A DNA stretch of 64,000 bases, from the NCBI GenBank assembly GCA_016927185.1, contig JAFGND010000006.1, forward strand, positions 36,675 through 100,674. The letters are read 5' to 3'. The notes under the pieces are model-generated. The model searched no databases, was not told where the DNA came from, and was given only the letters and a program-made list of their open reading frames with translations. Origin of the DNA: Candidatus Coatesiibacteriota bacterium (GTDB lineage Bacteria > JAFGND01). The position numbers and the translations under genes are program-made. Below are positions 45,501 through 54,457 of this stretch, piece after piece. The first letter of the stretch is position 1; the number at the start of each line of letters is the position of its first letter.

Positions 45501-45599
45501 GCAGACTCCTTTGATAAAGTAATGATTACTTATAATACTAAACTAAAATCCTGATTTGTCAAGTAAGAAATAAACTAAGGTATAATATCCCCCTAAAAA

Positions 45600-46514
45600 C
45601 TAATCCAGTGTTTTTGTATACTCTTTAAGGAGAGCCAGAGAATCTTTTTCCATTGATTGTATTTCTTTCAATTTCCTTATTTTTTCTTCTTTATCCATTT
45701 CCTTGTTACTGACTTCAAGCATTATATCAGAAATCATCCTGTAATTATCAGACAGTCTTCTGGCAATCCCTGGATCTCCTATACTATCCTTGATTAGCCT
45801 TTCAAGAAAATTACCTGCCATTTTTCTGCATTCAGACCAGACTACTGAATTCCACCAGCTTCCATGAGATGCTCCATGATCATTTGAAACTGCAGAAATC
45901 CAGTTATCATAAGCTTTTAATCCGGTTGCATATCTCGGAGGTGAAAAATCATCCTTGCTTTCAAGAAGCTTCACTGCATGTGCCAAGCTCTCTTTTATAG
46001 CCAGTTTCCTGTCTTTTGGCTCGCATTTCCTGAATGAGAAAAATGCAACATGAAGTTCTTTTCCAAATTCATCCCATGTCGCATAAGTCAGTTTTTGGGG
46101 AGTTGTGCAAACACAATCTGACCATGGTTGTGATAGAAGCAAGCCTGTTTCATCATATCCATAAATAATCTGATTATCCATATTAACAACATAGCAGGGG
46201 TTGTTGCTTTCAATGTGCTCTCTTATAGTCTTCTCTATATTGTTTCTTTCCTCTGTTGTATTATCTGCTGAAAAGAAACCAAGAAAAGTTGCCTCGATAC
46301 CTGTATTCTTTAGTAATTCATAAAACCATTCATCATTCCATACATAAGGTCCACTTGGACAGAGAATATCATGAATATTAACCAGGAAAGCATGGGCTGA
46401 CAAACCGAACATTTCCTCATCTGAAAATGGAAGCTCATAATAACTTGAGATTCCTGTTATAACTCCCATAAGTGAAGTATTATAAGGTTTCTGGGATATC
46501 ATTTCCAGTTTCAT
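45600..46514 (-). CDS. Hypothetical protein with BtrH/C39-like N-terminal pattern
   Basis: 304 aa, no signal peptide. Residues 10-160 resemble BtrH-N/cysteine-peptidase-like folds: GISSYYELPFSDEEMFGLSAHAF, then EHIESNNPCYVVN and IIYGYDETG. No clear Cys-His pair can be assigned. The C-terminal 100 residues are helical and Lys/Glu-rich. Strong AAAGGAGGAG ribosome site. Function unknown. Confidence 0.55.
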   Translation of the reverse strand: MKLEMISQKPYNTSLMGVITGISSYYELPFSDEEMFGLSAHAFLVNIHDILCPSGPYVWNDEWFYELLKNTGIEATFLGFFSADNTTEERNNIEKTIREHIESNNPCYVVNMDNQIIYGYDETGLLLSQPWSDCVCTTPQKLTYATWDEFGKELHVAFFSFRKCEPKDRKLAIKESLAHAVKLLESKDDFSPPRYATGLKAYDNWISAVSNDHGASHGSWWNSVVWSECRKMAGNFLERLIKDSIGDPGIARRLSDNYRMISDIMLEVSNKEMDKEEKIRKLKEIQSMEKDSLALLKEYTKTLD

Positions 46515-46620
46515 AGCTCCTCCTTTATAAATTTGTTACTCATTTATGCTTTTAAAATATTCTGTCAATGTCTTATTAAAACACCTTGACTAAAGACCTG
46601 CCATACTAATCTCTTTCAAT

Positions 46621-47625
46621 ATGCCATTTATCAAAGCCAGTATAATTATACCAGCATTCAATGAGGAAAAAACAATTTCAAGCACTCTTGAAGCACTTCT
46701 AAGGCAGACTATTGTTGATGAATTGGAATTAATAATAGTTGATGATGGTTCTAATGATAACACATGCGAGATAATCAAGAAATATCCTCAATTCAGGTAC
46801 TTTTACCAGGAAAATGCCGGACCTGCAAAAGCAAGAAATAAGGGTACAGAAATTGCTTCTTCAGATATAATTCTATTTACTGATGCAGATTGCATTCCAA
46901 AGGAAAACTGGGCTGAAAAAATGCTGGAAACATTCAACGATCCAGAAGTTGTTGCTTGTGCTGGAAGATATACATGTAAACAGAAAGAAATAATAGCAAG
47001 ATATGTTCAACTTGAATATGAAGAAAGATACAGAAGAATGATCTCTGAGATGAAAAATAAAGGAAAAATAGATTTCATTTCTACATATTCAGCCGGTTTC
47101 AGGAGAGAAACTTTTCTTCTTTTTGAAGGTTTCAATACTAAATACCCAAATGCAGCTGTGGAAGATCATGAGTTAAGTTTCAGAATGTATAACAAGGGAT
47201 TGAAAATGGTTTTTCAGCCTGAAGCTTCTATTGAACATGAACATCCTGTATCACTAATATCATATATAAAAAGAAAAATCAATGTTTCTTACTGGAAGTA
47301 TTTGGTGCTTAAATCCCATCCTGATAAAATAAAAAATGACAGCAACACTCCACAGGAGCTTAAAATCCAGATAGGTTTAGTTGGCTTGTTTTCATTCTTG
47401 TTTATTTCCAGTTTCATAGTTTTCTTATTTTCAAAAACCTATGGTCTTTTTATTAATTCAATGTCATTTTTCTTCCTGTTCATGCATATAGTTCTTTCAT
47501 TACCTTTTTACAAAAGGAGTCTTTCAATAGATAAAAAAGCTGCATTATATATCCCTTATATGGATTTAGTTAGGAGTTTCTCTTTTCTTTATGGTTTCAT
47601 CAGAGCTTTACTTAGATTTAAATAA
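46621..47625 (+). CDS. Family 2 glycosyltransferase
   Basis: 334 aa. GT-A fold: SIIIPAFNEEKTI, VDDGSNDNT, DADCIP (the DxD metal site), and the acceptor-side AVEDHELSFRM. Two membrane helices near the C-terminus (residues 245-300) anchor it to the inner membrane. Adds a sugar to a glycolipid or glycan. No clear ribosome site. Followed by a DUF374 acyltransferase 27 bp later. Confidence 0.85.
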   Translation: MPFIKASIIIPAFNEEKTISSTLEALLRQTIVDELELIIVDDGSNDNTCEIIKKYPQFRYFYQENAGPAKARNKGTEIASSDIILFTDADCIPKENWAEKMLETFNDPEVVACAGRYTCKQKEIIARYVQLEYEERYRRMISEMKNKGKIDFISTYSAGFRRETFLLFEGFNTKYPNAAVEDHELSFRMYNKGLKMVFQPEASIEHEHPVSLISYIKRKINVSYWKYLVLKSHPDKIKNDSNTPQELKIQIGLVGLFSFLFISSFIVFLFSKTYGLFINSMSFFFLFMHIVLSLPFYKRSLSIDKKAALYIPYMDLVRSFSFLYGFIRALLRFK

Positions 47626-47652
47626 ATCAAGCCTTTTGGGCAGAGCTTATCT

Positions 47653-48255
47653 ATGACTACAAAACCTTCTAATCTTCAAAAATTCGGAATCTTCTTTTTC
47701 AAGACAATAGGAACTTCCATTTTGAGAGCATGGGGGCATACACTTCGAATAGAGGGAGTGGAAAACAAACCTGCAGAAAGATGCATTTTCGTTTTCTGGC
47801 ATGATAGCTTGCTTTTCATACCTTTTTTTCTTAGAAAAACAAAGGCTGTCACTCTTGTCTCCAGACACTATGATGGTGAGCTGATTGCAATAGTACTTCA
47901 AAAGTTTGGTTACAGGAACATAAGAGGCAGCGATACAGAAGGTGGTTCCCAGGCCTTGAAGGAGATGCTTGAAAACATAAAAGATGGTTATTCTGTGCTA
48001 ATAACACCTGATGGACCGAAAGGTCCAGTAAATATTATTAAAAAAGGTATAATTTATCTATCATTGAAATCTGGTATACCTCTGGTTTTTGTGAAAATCG
48101 AATATGGAAAGCAACTTAGAATGAAAACATGGGACAGGCTGATAGTACCTTTTCCATTTACCAAATGCAAGATGAAATTCCTGAAACCGTATTTTGTTAA
48201 CAAGGAAAAAACAATTGAAGAGAATCTTCAGGAATTCAGTACTTATGTCTGCTAA
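47653..48255 (+). CDS. DUF374 lysophospholipid acyltransferase-like protein
   Basis: 200 aa. Has the motifs of the short LpxL-related/DUF374 group: FVFWHDSLLFIPF (HxxxxL/D site), SRHYDGELIA, GSDTEGGSQALKEM, and ITPDGPKGPVNIIKKGI. Probably transfers an acyl chain to lipid A or a similar lipid. Overlaps the unknown convergent gene by 20 bp. Close spacing to the GT2 gene suggests a shared transcript. Confidence 0.8.
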   Translation: MTTKPSNLQKFGIFFFKTIGTSILRAWGHTLRIEGVENKPAERCIFVFWHDSLLFIPFFLRKTKAVTLVSRHYDGELIAIVLQKFGYRNIRGSDTEGGSQALKEMLENIKDGYSVLITPDGPKGPVNIIKKGIIYLSLKSGIPLVFVKIEYGKQLRMKTWDRLIVPFPFTKCKMKFLKPYFVNKEKTIEENLQEFSTYVC

Positions 48256-49489
48256 ACAATGACTTGTATCTTTTCAACTTGCGGTCTACCCATTGAGATC
48301 TTTCGTCTTTATTCCTGAACATTATTCTTGAAATATTACCGAGTAAATCCTTCAACTCAGGATAGTCATCATGAAAAATCTCAAGGTAAAAAGCAATTAA
48401 CAGTGTCTCTATTTTTTGCTTATCGTAATATATTTCATCCTGAATTCGTTTCAAATTGGATGTATCTAATCCTTCATTTCTCAATACGTCCCCTATTAAT
48501 GAAATGGCAGATTTTTCATCACTCATGTTTTCAAGAAATAAATCCATCAGGAATTCTTTTCTAATGCTTCTCTCTTTTTCCGACAAATATCTTCTTTTTG
48601 ATAAAACTTCATCTGTTAAATTCCCCAGCGTACCTTCTATATCTATTTCATCAAGATAATCAATTCTGCTGGCATTCTCATTCTCTATTTCCTTACACAG
48701 CTTGTTATCATCTATATTATCATCAATACTTATCAGATAGATATCGTTCATATATCTTATCTTAAGTACTGCATCGCTGATATTAATGTGATTCCCTCTT
48801 TCAACCCTCATACTTGCTGAACCTGTCTTTATTCGGTAATAATCATATATTTCTGTTATTAATCTTGATATGTTCTCTATTCTCCTTCCTTTCAGATGAA
48901 GGCATAAATCTTCATAGAAATCATCCTTATCCATGTCCATGTTGACTATATCAGGAATGGATTCTTCAACTTTTGTCATATTGAAGAAATCCCTTTTTTG
49001 ATTATAATCAAAGATATCATTTCTTTTTAGTTCCATCTTCAAATATGACAAGATATTATCTTGAGCATCATGATATTTCGCAGTTCCCTCGTTATTCCTT
49101 TTTTCAAAATAGTAACTTTGCTTCAGATGAGTCCCTAGACAAGCTTCAATTTCCCTTCTCTCTTTATCTTTATCATTCATATCAACTATTTTTGAAATGC
49201 ATTTGTTTACAATATCATTTTCTATTATTGTTTCATAAGTTCCACTACATACAGATTTCATTAACATATAATCAATCTCATTAGCTCTGCCTGAGTATTT
49301 CTGGCTTATAAAACTGCAGCAGAAATAGCAAAATCTTATTGAAAGTTCTGTTTCAGCTTCCACTGATCCTTCCTGATATTTTATCAACAGATCTTTCCAG
49401 CTTAAATTCCGGTTTTTGTTTAGAGGGGAGTTAAGGAAAATCAAGCATGTATTCTTGCCTTCCTGATTACAAAATTTGCATAATAGCAT
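48236..49489 (-). CDS. Unknown protein in ABC transporter operon
   Basis: 417 aa, soluble, no signal. Starts with Cys pairs (LLCKFCNQEGKNTC) and another CYFCC, which could bind a metal. LLIKYQEGSVEAETELSIRFCYF recalls the beginning of sigma-70 region 2, but no further sigma regions are convincing. The C-terminal half is helical and rich in Asp/Glu/Lys. Lies 2 bp downstream of the FtsX-like permease, so it belongs to that operon. Its role is unknown. Confidence 0.6.
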   Translation of the reverse strand: MLLCKFCNQEGKNTCLIFLNSPLNKNRNLSWKDLLIKYQEGSVEAETELSIRFCYFCCSFISQKYSGRANEIDYMLMKSVCSGTYETIIENDIVNKCISKIVDMNDKDKERREIEACLGTHLKQSYYFEKRNNEGTAKYHDAQDNILSYLKMELKRNDIFDYNQKRDFFNMTKVEESIPDIVNMDMDKDDFYEDLCLHLKGRRIENISRLITEIYDYYRIKTGSASMRVERGNHINISDAVLKIRYMNDIYLISIDDNIDDNKLCKEIENENASRIDYLDEIDIEGTLGNLTDEVLSKRRYLSEKERSIRKEFLMDLFLENMSDEKSAISLIGDVLRNEGLDTSNLKRIQDEIYYDKQKIETLLIAFYLEIFHDDYPELKDLLGNISRIMFRNKDERSQWVDRKLKRYKSLFSRHKY

Positions 49490-49491
49490 AA

Positions 49492-50769
49492 CTATCCCAG
49501 ATGTTTTGCCGGATCTGAAGATGCTGATTTAACAAATATCGAAAAAGGAGAAATAACACATAAAACTATTGTGCCAGCTATTATCAGCAATGCTGCCAGT
49601 GGAGAGAATGTAAATAGATATAGAGGCTTGAAAGGAAAACTTGGTAATGCAGCAAGCAAATATTTCTGTGCTATCAATGAAAAAACCAATCCTGATAGAA
49701 TGCCTGCAATACTTCCAGCAAGACCAAGCAGTGCTGATTCTAAAACAAAAAGACTGATTATATCTTTTATGCTTGCCCCTAAAGATCTGAACAGAGCAAC
49801 TTCTCTCTTCCTTTCGTTAACAATCAATCTGAAAATATTAACCAGGTTGATGAGAGAAAGAAACAGGAAAAGCAATCCCAGAATAAGCAATATGCCTATC
49901 ATTACTCTTGTAAGAGTTGTCAATCTTCTTGAGAGCTCCAGATTTGATTCAACTCTGTATCCTGTATCTTTAATCCTGCTAACAACTTCATCAACATATT
50001 CTGGTTTTGTTACTTCCAGAATCAAAGCTGAATAATTATTATCCTTCATCCCGAACATCTTGTTCCATTTCAGGACATATTCCAAAGGTACACTTGCTCC
50101 AAAAATAGTTGAAATATTCGAAAACCCTATGATTACTCCTTTGACATTCAGAGGACTGTAATCCTCTGCTCTTCTGAGAGAATTCTTCCCTAAATCCAGA
50201 AATAATTCCCTGCCTATTATATCTTTCTCTGTCAATCTGGGAAGGTTATTTGCAGATGCAAATGCTTCATTGTAGATTTCCAGCAAAGTTGAAGAAGCAA
50301 CAACTGGTACTGGTTTACCTGGTTCATACTTGAATTTATCTTCCCAATCCTGTCCACTTGCCAGATATTCACTATCATAACCAACTATTATTGCATCGCT
50401 GCCGTAATAGCTTTTAATCAGTTTGCCATAAACATGTACAGGAAATGCTGCATCTGCTTGCTTATAGACCTTTTTTATTTCTTTCCAGCTTTCATATTCC
50501 TTTACTTTGTTATTATTGAGACCGCTGGATTTACTGGATGAAAAACTCACTCCCATCAGATCCAGTGGTTTTGACCTTACAATTATTTGATTAGAAGGCA
50601 ATCTCGATAGTATCTTTTCAATAACATAACTTCTTATTCCTAGACCAAGACTCAATAGGAGAAAAAGAAGTGAAGTTGCTATGAAAATGCTCCAAAGAGC
50701 ACCAATGAATCTTTTTCTTTCTCTCTTGAAATCCCGTTTCACCAGATATAAAAGACTTGTATTATCCAT
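49492..50769 (-). CDS. ABC transporter permease, MacB/FtsX (LolE-like) type
   Basis: 425 aa. One N-terminal helix (residues 18-42), a periplasmic domain of about 230 residues (including VVASSTLLEIYNEAF and VIIGFSNISTIFGASVPLEYV), then three helices with RKREVALFRSLGASIKDII between, the FtsX family coupling loop. Its ATPase gene overlaps it by 8 bp. Such pairs extract lipoproteins or move other envelope cargo. Confidence 0.85.
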   Translation of the reverse strand: MDNTSLLYLVKRDFKRERKRFIGALWSIFIATSLLFLLLSLGLGIRSYVIEKILSRLPSNQIIVRSKPLDLMGVSFSSSKSSGLNNNKVKEYESWKEIKKVYKQADAAFPVHVYGKLIKSYYGSDAIIVGYDSEYLASGQDWEDKFKYEPGKPVPVVASSTLLEIYNEAFASANNLPRLTEKDIIGRELFLDLGKNSLRRAEDYSPLNVKGVIIGFSNISTIFGASVPLEYVLKWNKMFGMKDNNYSALILEVTKPEYVDEVVSRIKDTGYRVESNLELSRRLTTLTRVMIGILLILGLLFLFLSLINLVNIFRLIVNERKREVALFRSLGASIKDIISLFVLESALLGLAGSIAGILSGLVFSLIAQKYLLAALPSFPFKPLYLFTFSPLAALLIIAGTIVLCVISPFSIFVKSASSDPAKHLG

Positions 50770-51457
50770 CTATGTCCCTTAATCCATCCTCAGATAATTC
50801 AAGCTTTCTGTCTGCTTTTCCAGCAATATTTTTGTCATGAGTGACCATTAAAAGCAATCTTCCTGATTTAGAAGTTTCATCCTTCTGCCATGCATGGAGA
50901 ATATTCAGTATTTTTTCGGTACTATCACTATCCAGGTTTCCGGTTGGTTCATCAGCAAGCAGTATTTGAGGGTTATTCAACAATGCCCTTGCAATAGCTG
51001 TTCTTTGCCTTTCACCTCCGCTTAAGCTGTCTGGATATCTATCCACCAAATCCTCTATTTTCAACTCCCTGACAAGCATATCAAGTCTTTCCAGTGCGGC
51101 TTCCTTGCCAGCAGCTTTCCTTGAAAACAGATGAGGAATAAGAATGTTTTCCTTGACTGTCAATGTATCTATCAAATGAAAATGCTGGAATATGAATCCA
51201 ACTGTTGTATTTCTGTAATTAGACAAGCTGATGTCATTCTCTTTGTCAAGGTTTTTGCCTAATACAACTACTTCTCCACTTTCCGGTTTAAGCAAGCCTC
51301 CAATAAGATACAAGAAAGTTGATTTGCCAATTCCACTTCTGCCAACTAGTGAACATATGCATGATTCTTTAATTTCAAGATTGAGATTTGAAAATATCCT
51401 GTTTGCGGAATAAGAAAAATTAATCCCCTTAAGTTCTATCATGCTATTCAAGATCAT
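50762..51457 (-). CDS. ABC transporter ATPase, LolD-like
   Basis: 231 aa. Walker A GRSGIGKST, signature LSGGERQRTAIARAL, Walker B ILLADEPTGNLD, and H-loop VTHDKN, all of the MacB/LolD group. Start could also be the ATG at 51442; neither has a strong ribosome site. Powers the permease encoded next. Confidence 0.9.
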   Translation of the reverse strand: MILNSMIELKGINFSYSANRIFSNLNLEIKESCICSLVGRSGIGKSTFLYLIGGLLKPESGEVVVLGKNLDKENDISLSNYRNTTVGFIFQHFHLIDTLTVKENILIPHLFSRKAAGKEAALERLDMLVRELKIEDLVDRYPDSLSGGERQRTAIARALLNNPQILLADEPTGNLDSDSTEKILNILHAWQKDETSKSGRLLLMVTHDKNIAGKADRKLELSEDGLRDIDG

Positions 51458-51515
51458 ACCTTGTCTATTATTGTAAAGGATTTTTTATCAGAAATTCTTT
51501 TTATTAGTAATTGCA

Positions 51516-52676
51516 ATGAACATTTTTTCTTGCCAAAAAGCAAATAGTTTAAAATGTCACTCCCTGATGCTAAATAGAAAGATCTCTGCTTTCAAGAATG
51601 ACTTGAAGATGAAATTCAACATTTTTGTTTCTATGCCAAAAATGATTTTCTTTGTAGTGACTAACAGATGCAATATGAAATGTATAATGTGTGATGTAGG
51701 GAGAGAAAACCGGGAAAGTCAGTTTTATAAGAATCTTGCTGGAGAAAATGAAAAGCAGGATCTGGATCTGGATAGAGCAAAAACTTTTATAGAGAGTCTT
51801 GGTGAATTCAAGCCGGTCACAGTCATTTGTGCAAGCGAACCTTTATTATACAAGAATTTACATGAACTTATAAAAATGCTGAAAAAACAAGATCTCAGGG
51901 TTGAGATGCTGACTAATGGTTTCTTGTTGTACAGACATGCAGAGAATATCTTGAATGATGGACTTGATATGATACATATTTCAATAGATGGAATAAAGGA
52001 AATCCATGATTCTATAAGAAGAGTTGAAGGTTGTTATGAAAAGATAATTGAAGGCTTGAACGAATTGATAAAACTGAAAAATGAAATGAATTCGAAAATA
52101 GAAATTGATATATCCTTTACTATTACTCATTTGAACTATTTGCATATAAAGCAATTTTATGATATTGCAAAAGACTGGAATGTTGACAGATATACGTTCT
52201 TTTATCCTGATTTTGTTACAGCAGATATGGCAGCAAAGCATAACTCTATATTCGGTAATCTAGAAAATGGTATATACAAGGCTTCTGAAAGCAATTTCAC
52301 AATTGACGATTTGAAAGAGATAGATACTGATATGCTTTATCAACAGGTAAGTTTTATCCACAACAAGCATAAAGTCCATATATTACCCAATATTCATGAA
52401 AAGAAAGATATAGAGATATATTTCAAGCATCATGACAGATTCCTGGGAAGAAAATTCTGCACAGTTCCATGGAATACAATGATGATCTTGCCAAATGGAA
52501 ATGTTGTTCCTGAAAGCAGATGTTTTCACGTAAATCTAGGAAATATATATGAGCAGAATATTAGAGAAATCTGGTTTGGAAGTAAATACAAGGACTTGAG
52601 AAAATTATTTTACAAGCATAAATCTTTTCCTATTTGCACTAGATGTTGTGCAATATATGATTTTAGAATTTTGTGA
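51516..52676 (+). CDS. Radical SAM/SPASM protein
   Basis: 386 aa. Radical SAM cluster C52-x3-C56-x2-C59 (NRCNMKCIMC). C-terminal SPASM-like Cys set: KFCTVPW, SRCFHVNLGNIYEQNIREIW, FPICTRCC. These bind one or two extra iron-sulfur clusters; enzymes of this type often modify peptides or glycans. An ATG at 51609 could be the start instead. Stop overlaps the start region of the GT-C-like gene. Confidence 0.8.
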   Translation: MNIFSCQKANSLKCHSLMLNRKISAFKNDLKMKFNIFVSMPKMIFFVVTNRCNMKCIMCDVGRENRESQFYKNLAGENEKQDLDLDRAKTFIESLGEFKPVTVICASEPLLYKNLHELIKMLKKQDLRVEMLTNGFLLYRHAENILNDGLDMIHISIDGIKEIHDSIRRVEGCYEKIIEGLNELIKLKNEMNSKIEIDISFTITHLNYLHIKQFYDIAKDWNVDRYTFFYPDFVTADMAAKHNSIFGNLENGIYKASESNFTIDDLKEIDTDMLYQQVSFIHNKHKVHILPNIHEKKDIEIYFKHHDRFLGRKFCTVPWNTMMILPNGNVVPESRCFHVNLGNIYEQNIREIWFGSKYKDLRKLFYKHKSFPICTRCCAIYDFRIL

Positions 52677-52677
52677 T

Positions 52678-54456
52678 ATGTTAAGTTTGAAGCAGAGATC
52701 AGAGATAGTAATTGTAGCAATAACAGCTCTTTTTCTATCTATTATCTATCTCTGGGAAATTCCCAAACTGTCTTATAACTCTTTGTTTATGAATCCAGAT
52801 TCAGATACTGTCCTGTATACTTTAGACTGGCAAGCATACAGCATTATCTATGAACCTGGAAATTTCTTTCATATTCCCATGGGCTATCCGAAGAAATACA
52901 ATCTGGCTAGACAGGATCAGTTCTTCGGAGCATTGTTACTGTATTTGCCTATAAGATATCTGACTGATAATCCAGTATTTGCGCTGAATTTAACAACAAT
53001 TTTATTGTTCACCTTATGTCTTTTGTGCACGTATTTGTATGCTAGACACTTGAGATTCAATCCTTTAATCTCATTTGGTGTATCAATGGTTTATGCGTTT
53101 TATTCCTTTCATGCAACAAACATACCTAGAACACAACTGCATACAATCTACTTCTTACCACTGTCTTTGCTTTCAATGGAAATTTTCCTGGAAAAAAATA
53201 AAAGGATCTTCTTGTTTGTTTCAGGAATCTTGTATGGTATGCAGATAATATCTTGCTGGTATTATGGATTCTTTTTAGCACCCTTTATTATATTATATTT
53301 GTTTATAAGGGAGAAACAGGAAAAAAACAAGATAGGCAAGATACTAAAGGATTTCCTTTTGTTCAGCTTGTCTGTTTTCATAATCACTGCTCCATTTGCA
53401 TATCCATACTACTTGAATTACAAGCAAACACCTATTTTCTATATAAATCTTGATAAGGCTATAGAACGAAGCTTGAGTCTCAGGGATTTGTTTAATCCAA
53501 GCCCCTTTCTGAAAACCTTTAGCTTATATAGCAAGATTTTAAAACCAAAGATACCTTTTGAAGAACATACTGCATATATAGGTTTTATGCCATATTTGCT
53601 GCTCCTTATTATCTTGCCTTTATTTATAAGTCTATGGAAGAAAAACGAAATAGATAGAGATTTAAGGAAATTTGTTTTCCTGTTTCTATTTCTATTGATC
53701 ATTTCCTTCGTAATCGCATCTGGACCTGGCAAAATATGGAATAATCAATTTATTCCCCTGCCCTACTATTTTCTATACAAATTCATACCTGGATATAAAA
53801 GTATAAGATCTCCTGGAAGAGCCAACATAATGCTTGTTTTTTGCATTCTCTTTCTGATAGGTATTGTTTCAGAAGTATGCTTCAGGAAGATGAAACTGAA
53901 GCATAAAACAAAATTTATAATCTCCATATTAATACTGTTCATATCTTTCTATGAGATATTACCAATGAAATTCAAATTACTGAGACATCCACTGGAAAAA
54001 GAACTACCTGGAGTATACAAGACTTTAAAAAACTCGAATAATGAAATTGTATTACTTGATTTATACCCATATTCTCATAAAATAACCATACCTGATCCTA
54101 AAACAAACAATTTAACTAACAGAGTCTCAATGAAACCTTCCAAATGTCTTTATTTCGCGGTTTTTCACAGGAAAAAACTGGTTAACATGTATACAGCATA
54201 TCCAGATAGTGATTATATTGAAATAGAGAAAGCTGTTGATGACTTCCCTTCCGCTTTATCATTAAAGGAAATAATCAAGAGGAAATATATCACTCATGTT
54301 ATAATTCATACCGAAAATCTGGGTTATGAGGAAGACAAGATATTCCTTTCTGATAAAGCCAGGAAAGAATTAATAAAATTCGTAGAAGATAATCCGGAAT
54401 TAAAACTGCTTGGAATATATGATAGCAAAGACTATCTGATACAAATAATAAGATAG
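52678..54456 (+). CDS. Large membrane protein, GT-C-like
   Basis: 593 aa from the ATG at 52678, 1 bp after the radical SAM stop. About 12 membrane helices in residues 10-430, then a 160-residue tail. The first loop has NPDSDTVLYTLDWQAY, PMGYPKKYNLARQDQFF and HLRFNPLISFG, the pattern of polyprenyl-linked glycosyltransferases. Its position after a SPASM enzyme suggests they act on the same surface molecule. Exact reaction unknown. Confidence 0.65.
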   Translation: MLSLKQRSEIVIVAITALFLSIIYLWEIPKLSYNSLFMNPDSDTVLYTLDWQAYSIIYEPGNFFHIPMGYPKKYNLARQDQFFGALLLYLPIRYLTDNPVFALNLTTILLFTLCLLCTYLYARHLRFNPLISFGVSMVYAFYSFHATNIPRTQLHTIYFLPLSLLSMEIFLEKNKRIFLFVSGILYGMQIISCWYYGFFLAPFIILYLFIREKQEKNKIGKILKDFLLFSLSVFIITAPFAYPYYLNYKQTPIFYINLDKAIERSLSLRDLFNPSPFLKTFSLYSKILKPKIPFEEHTAYIGFMPYLLLLIILPLFISLWKKNEIDRDLRKFVFLFLFLLIISFVIASGPGKIWNNQFIPLPYYFLYKFIPGYKSIRSPGRANIMLVFCILFLIGIVSEVCFRKMKLKHKTKFIISILILFISFYEILPMKFKLLRHPLEKELPGVYKTLKNSNNEIVLLDLYPYSHKITIPDPKTNNLTNRVSMKPSKCLYFAVFHRKKLVNMYTAYPDSDYIEIEKAVDDFPSALSLKEIIKRKYITHVIIHTENLGYEEDKIFLSDKARKELIKFVEDNPELKLLGIYDSKDYLIQIIR

Positions 54457-54457
54457 G

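Noticed and set aside
50762..51457. ABC ATPase as the missing Wzt partner of the fusion permease
   Set aside because: Its motifs and its overlap with the FtsX-like permease place it in the LolD/MacB group, and it lies 12 kb away.
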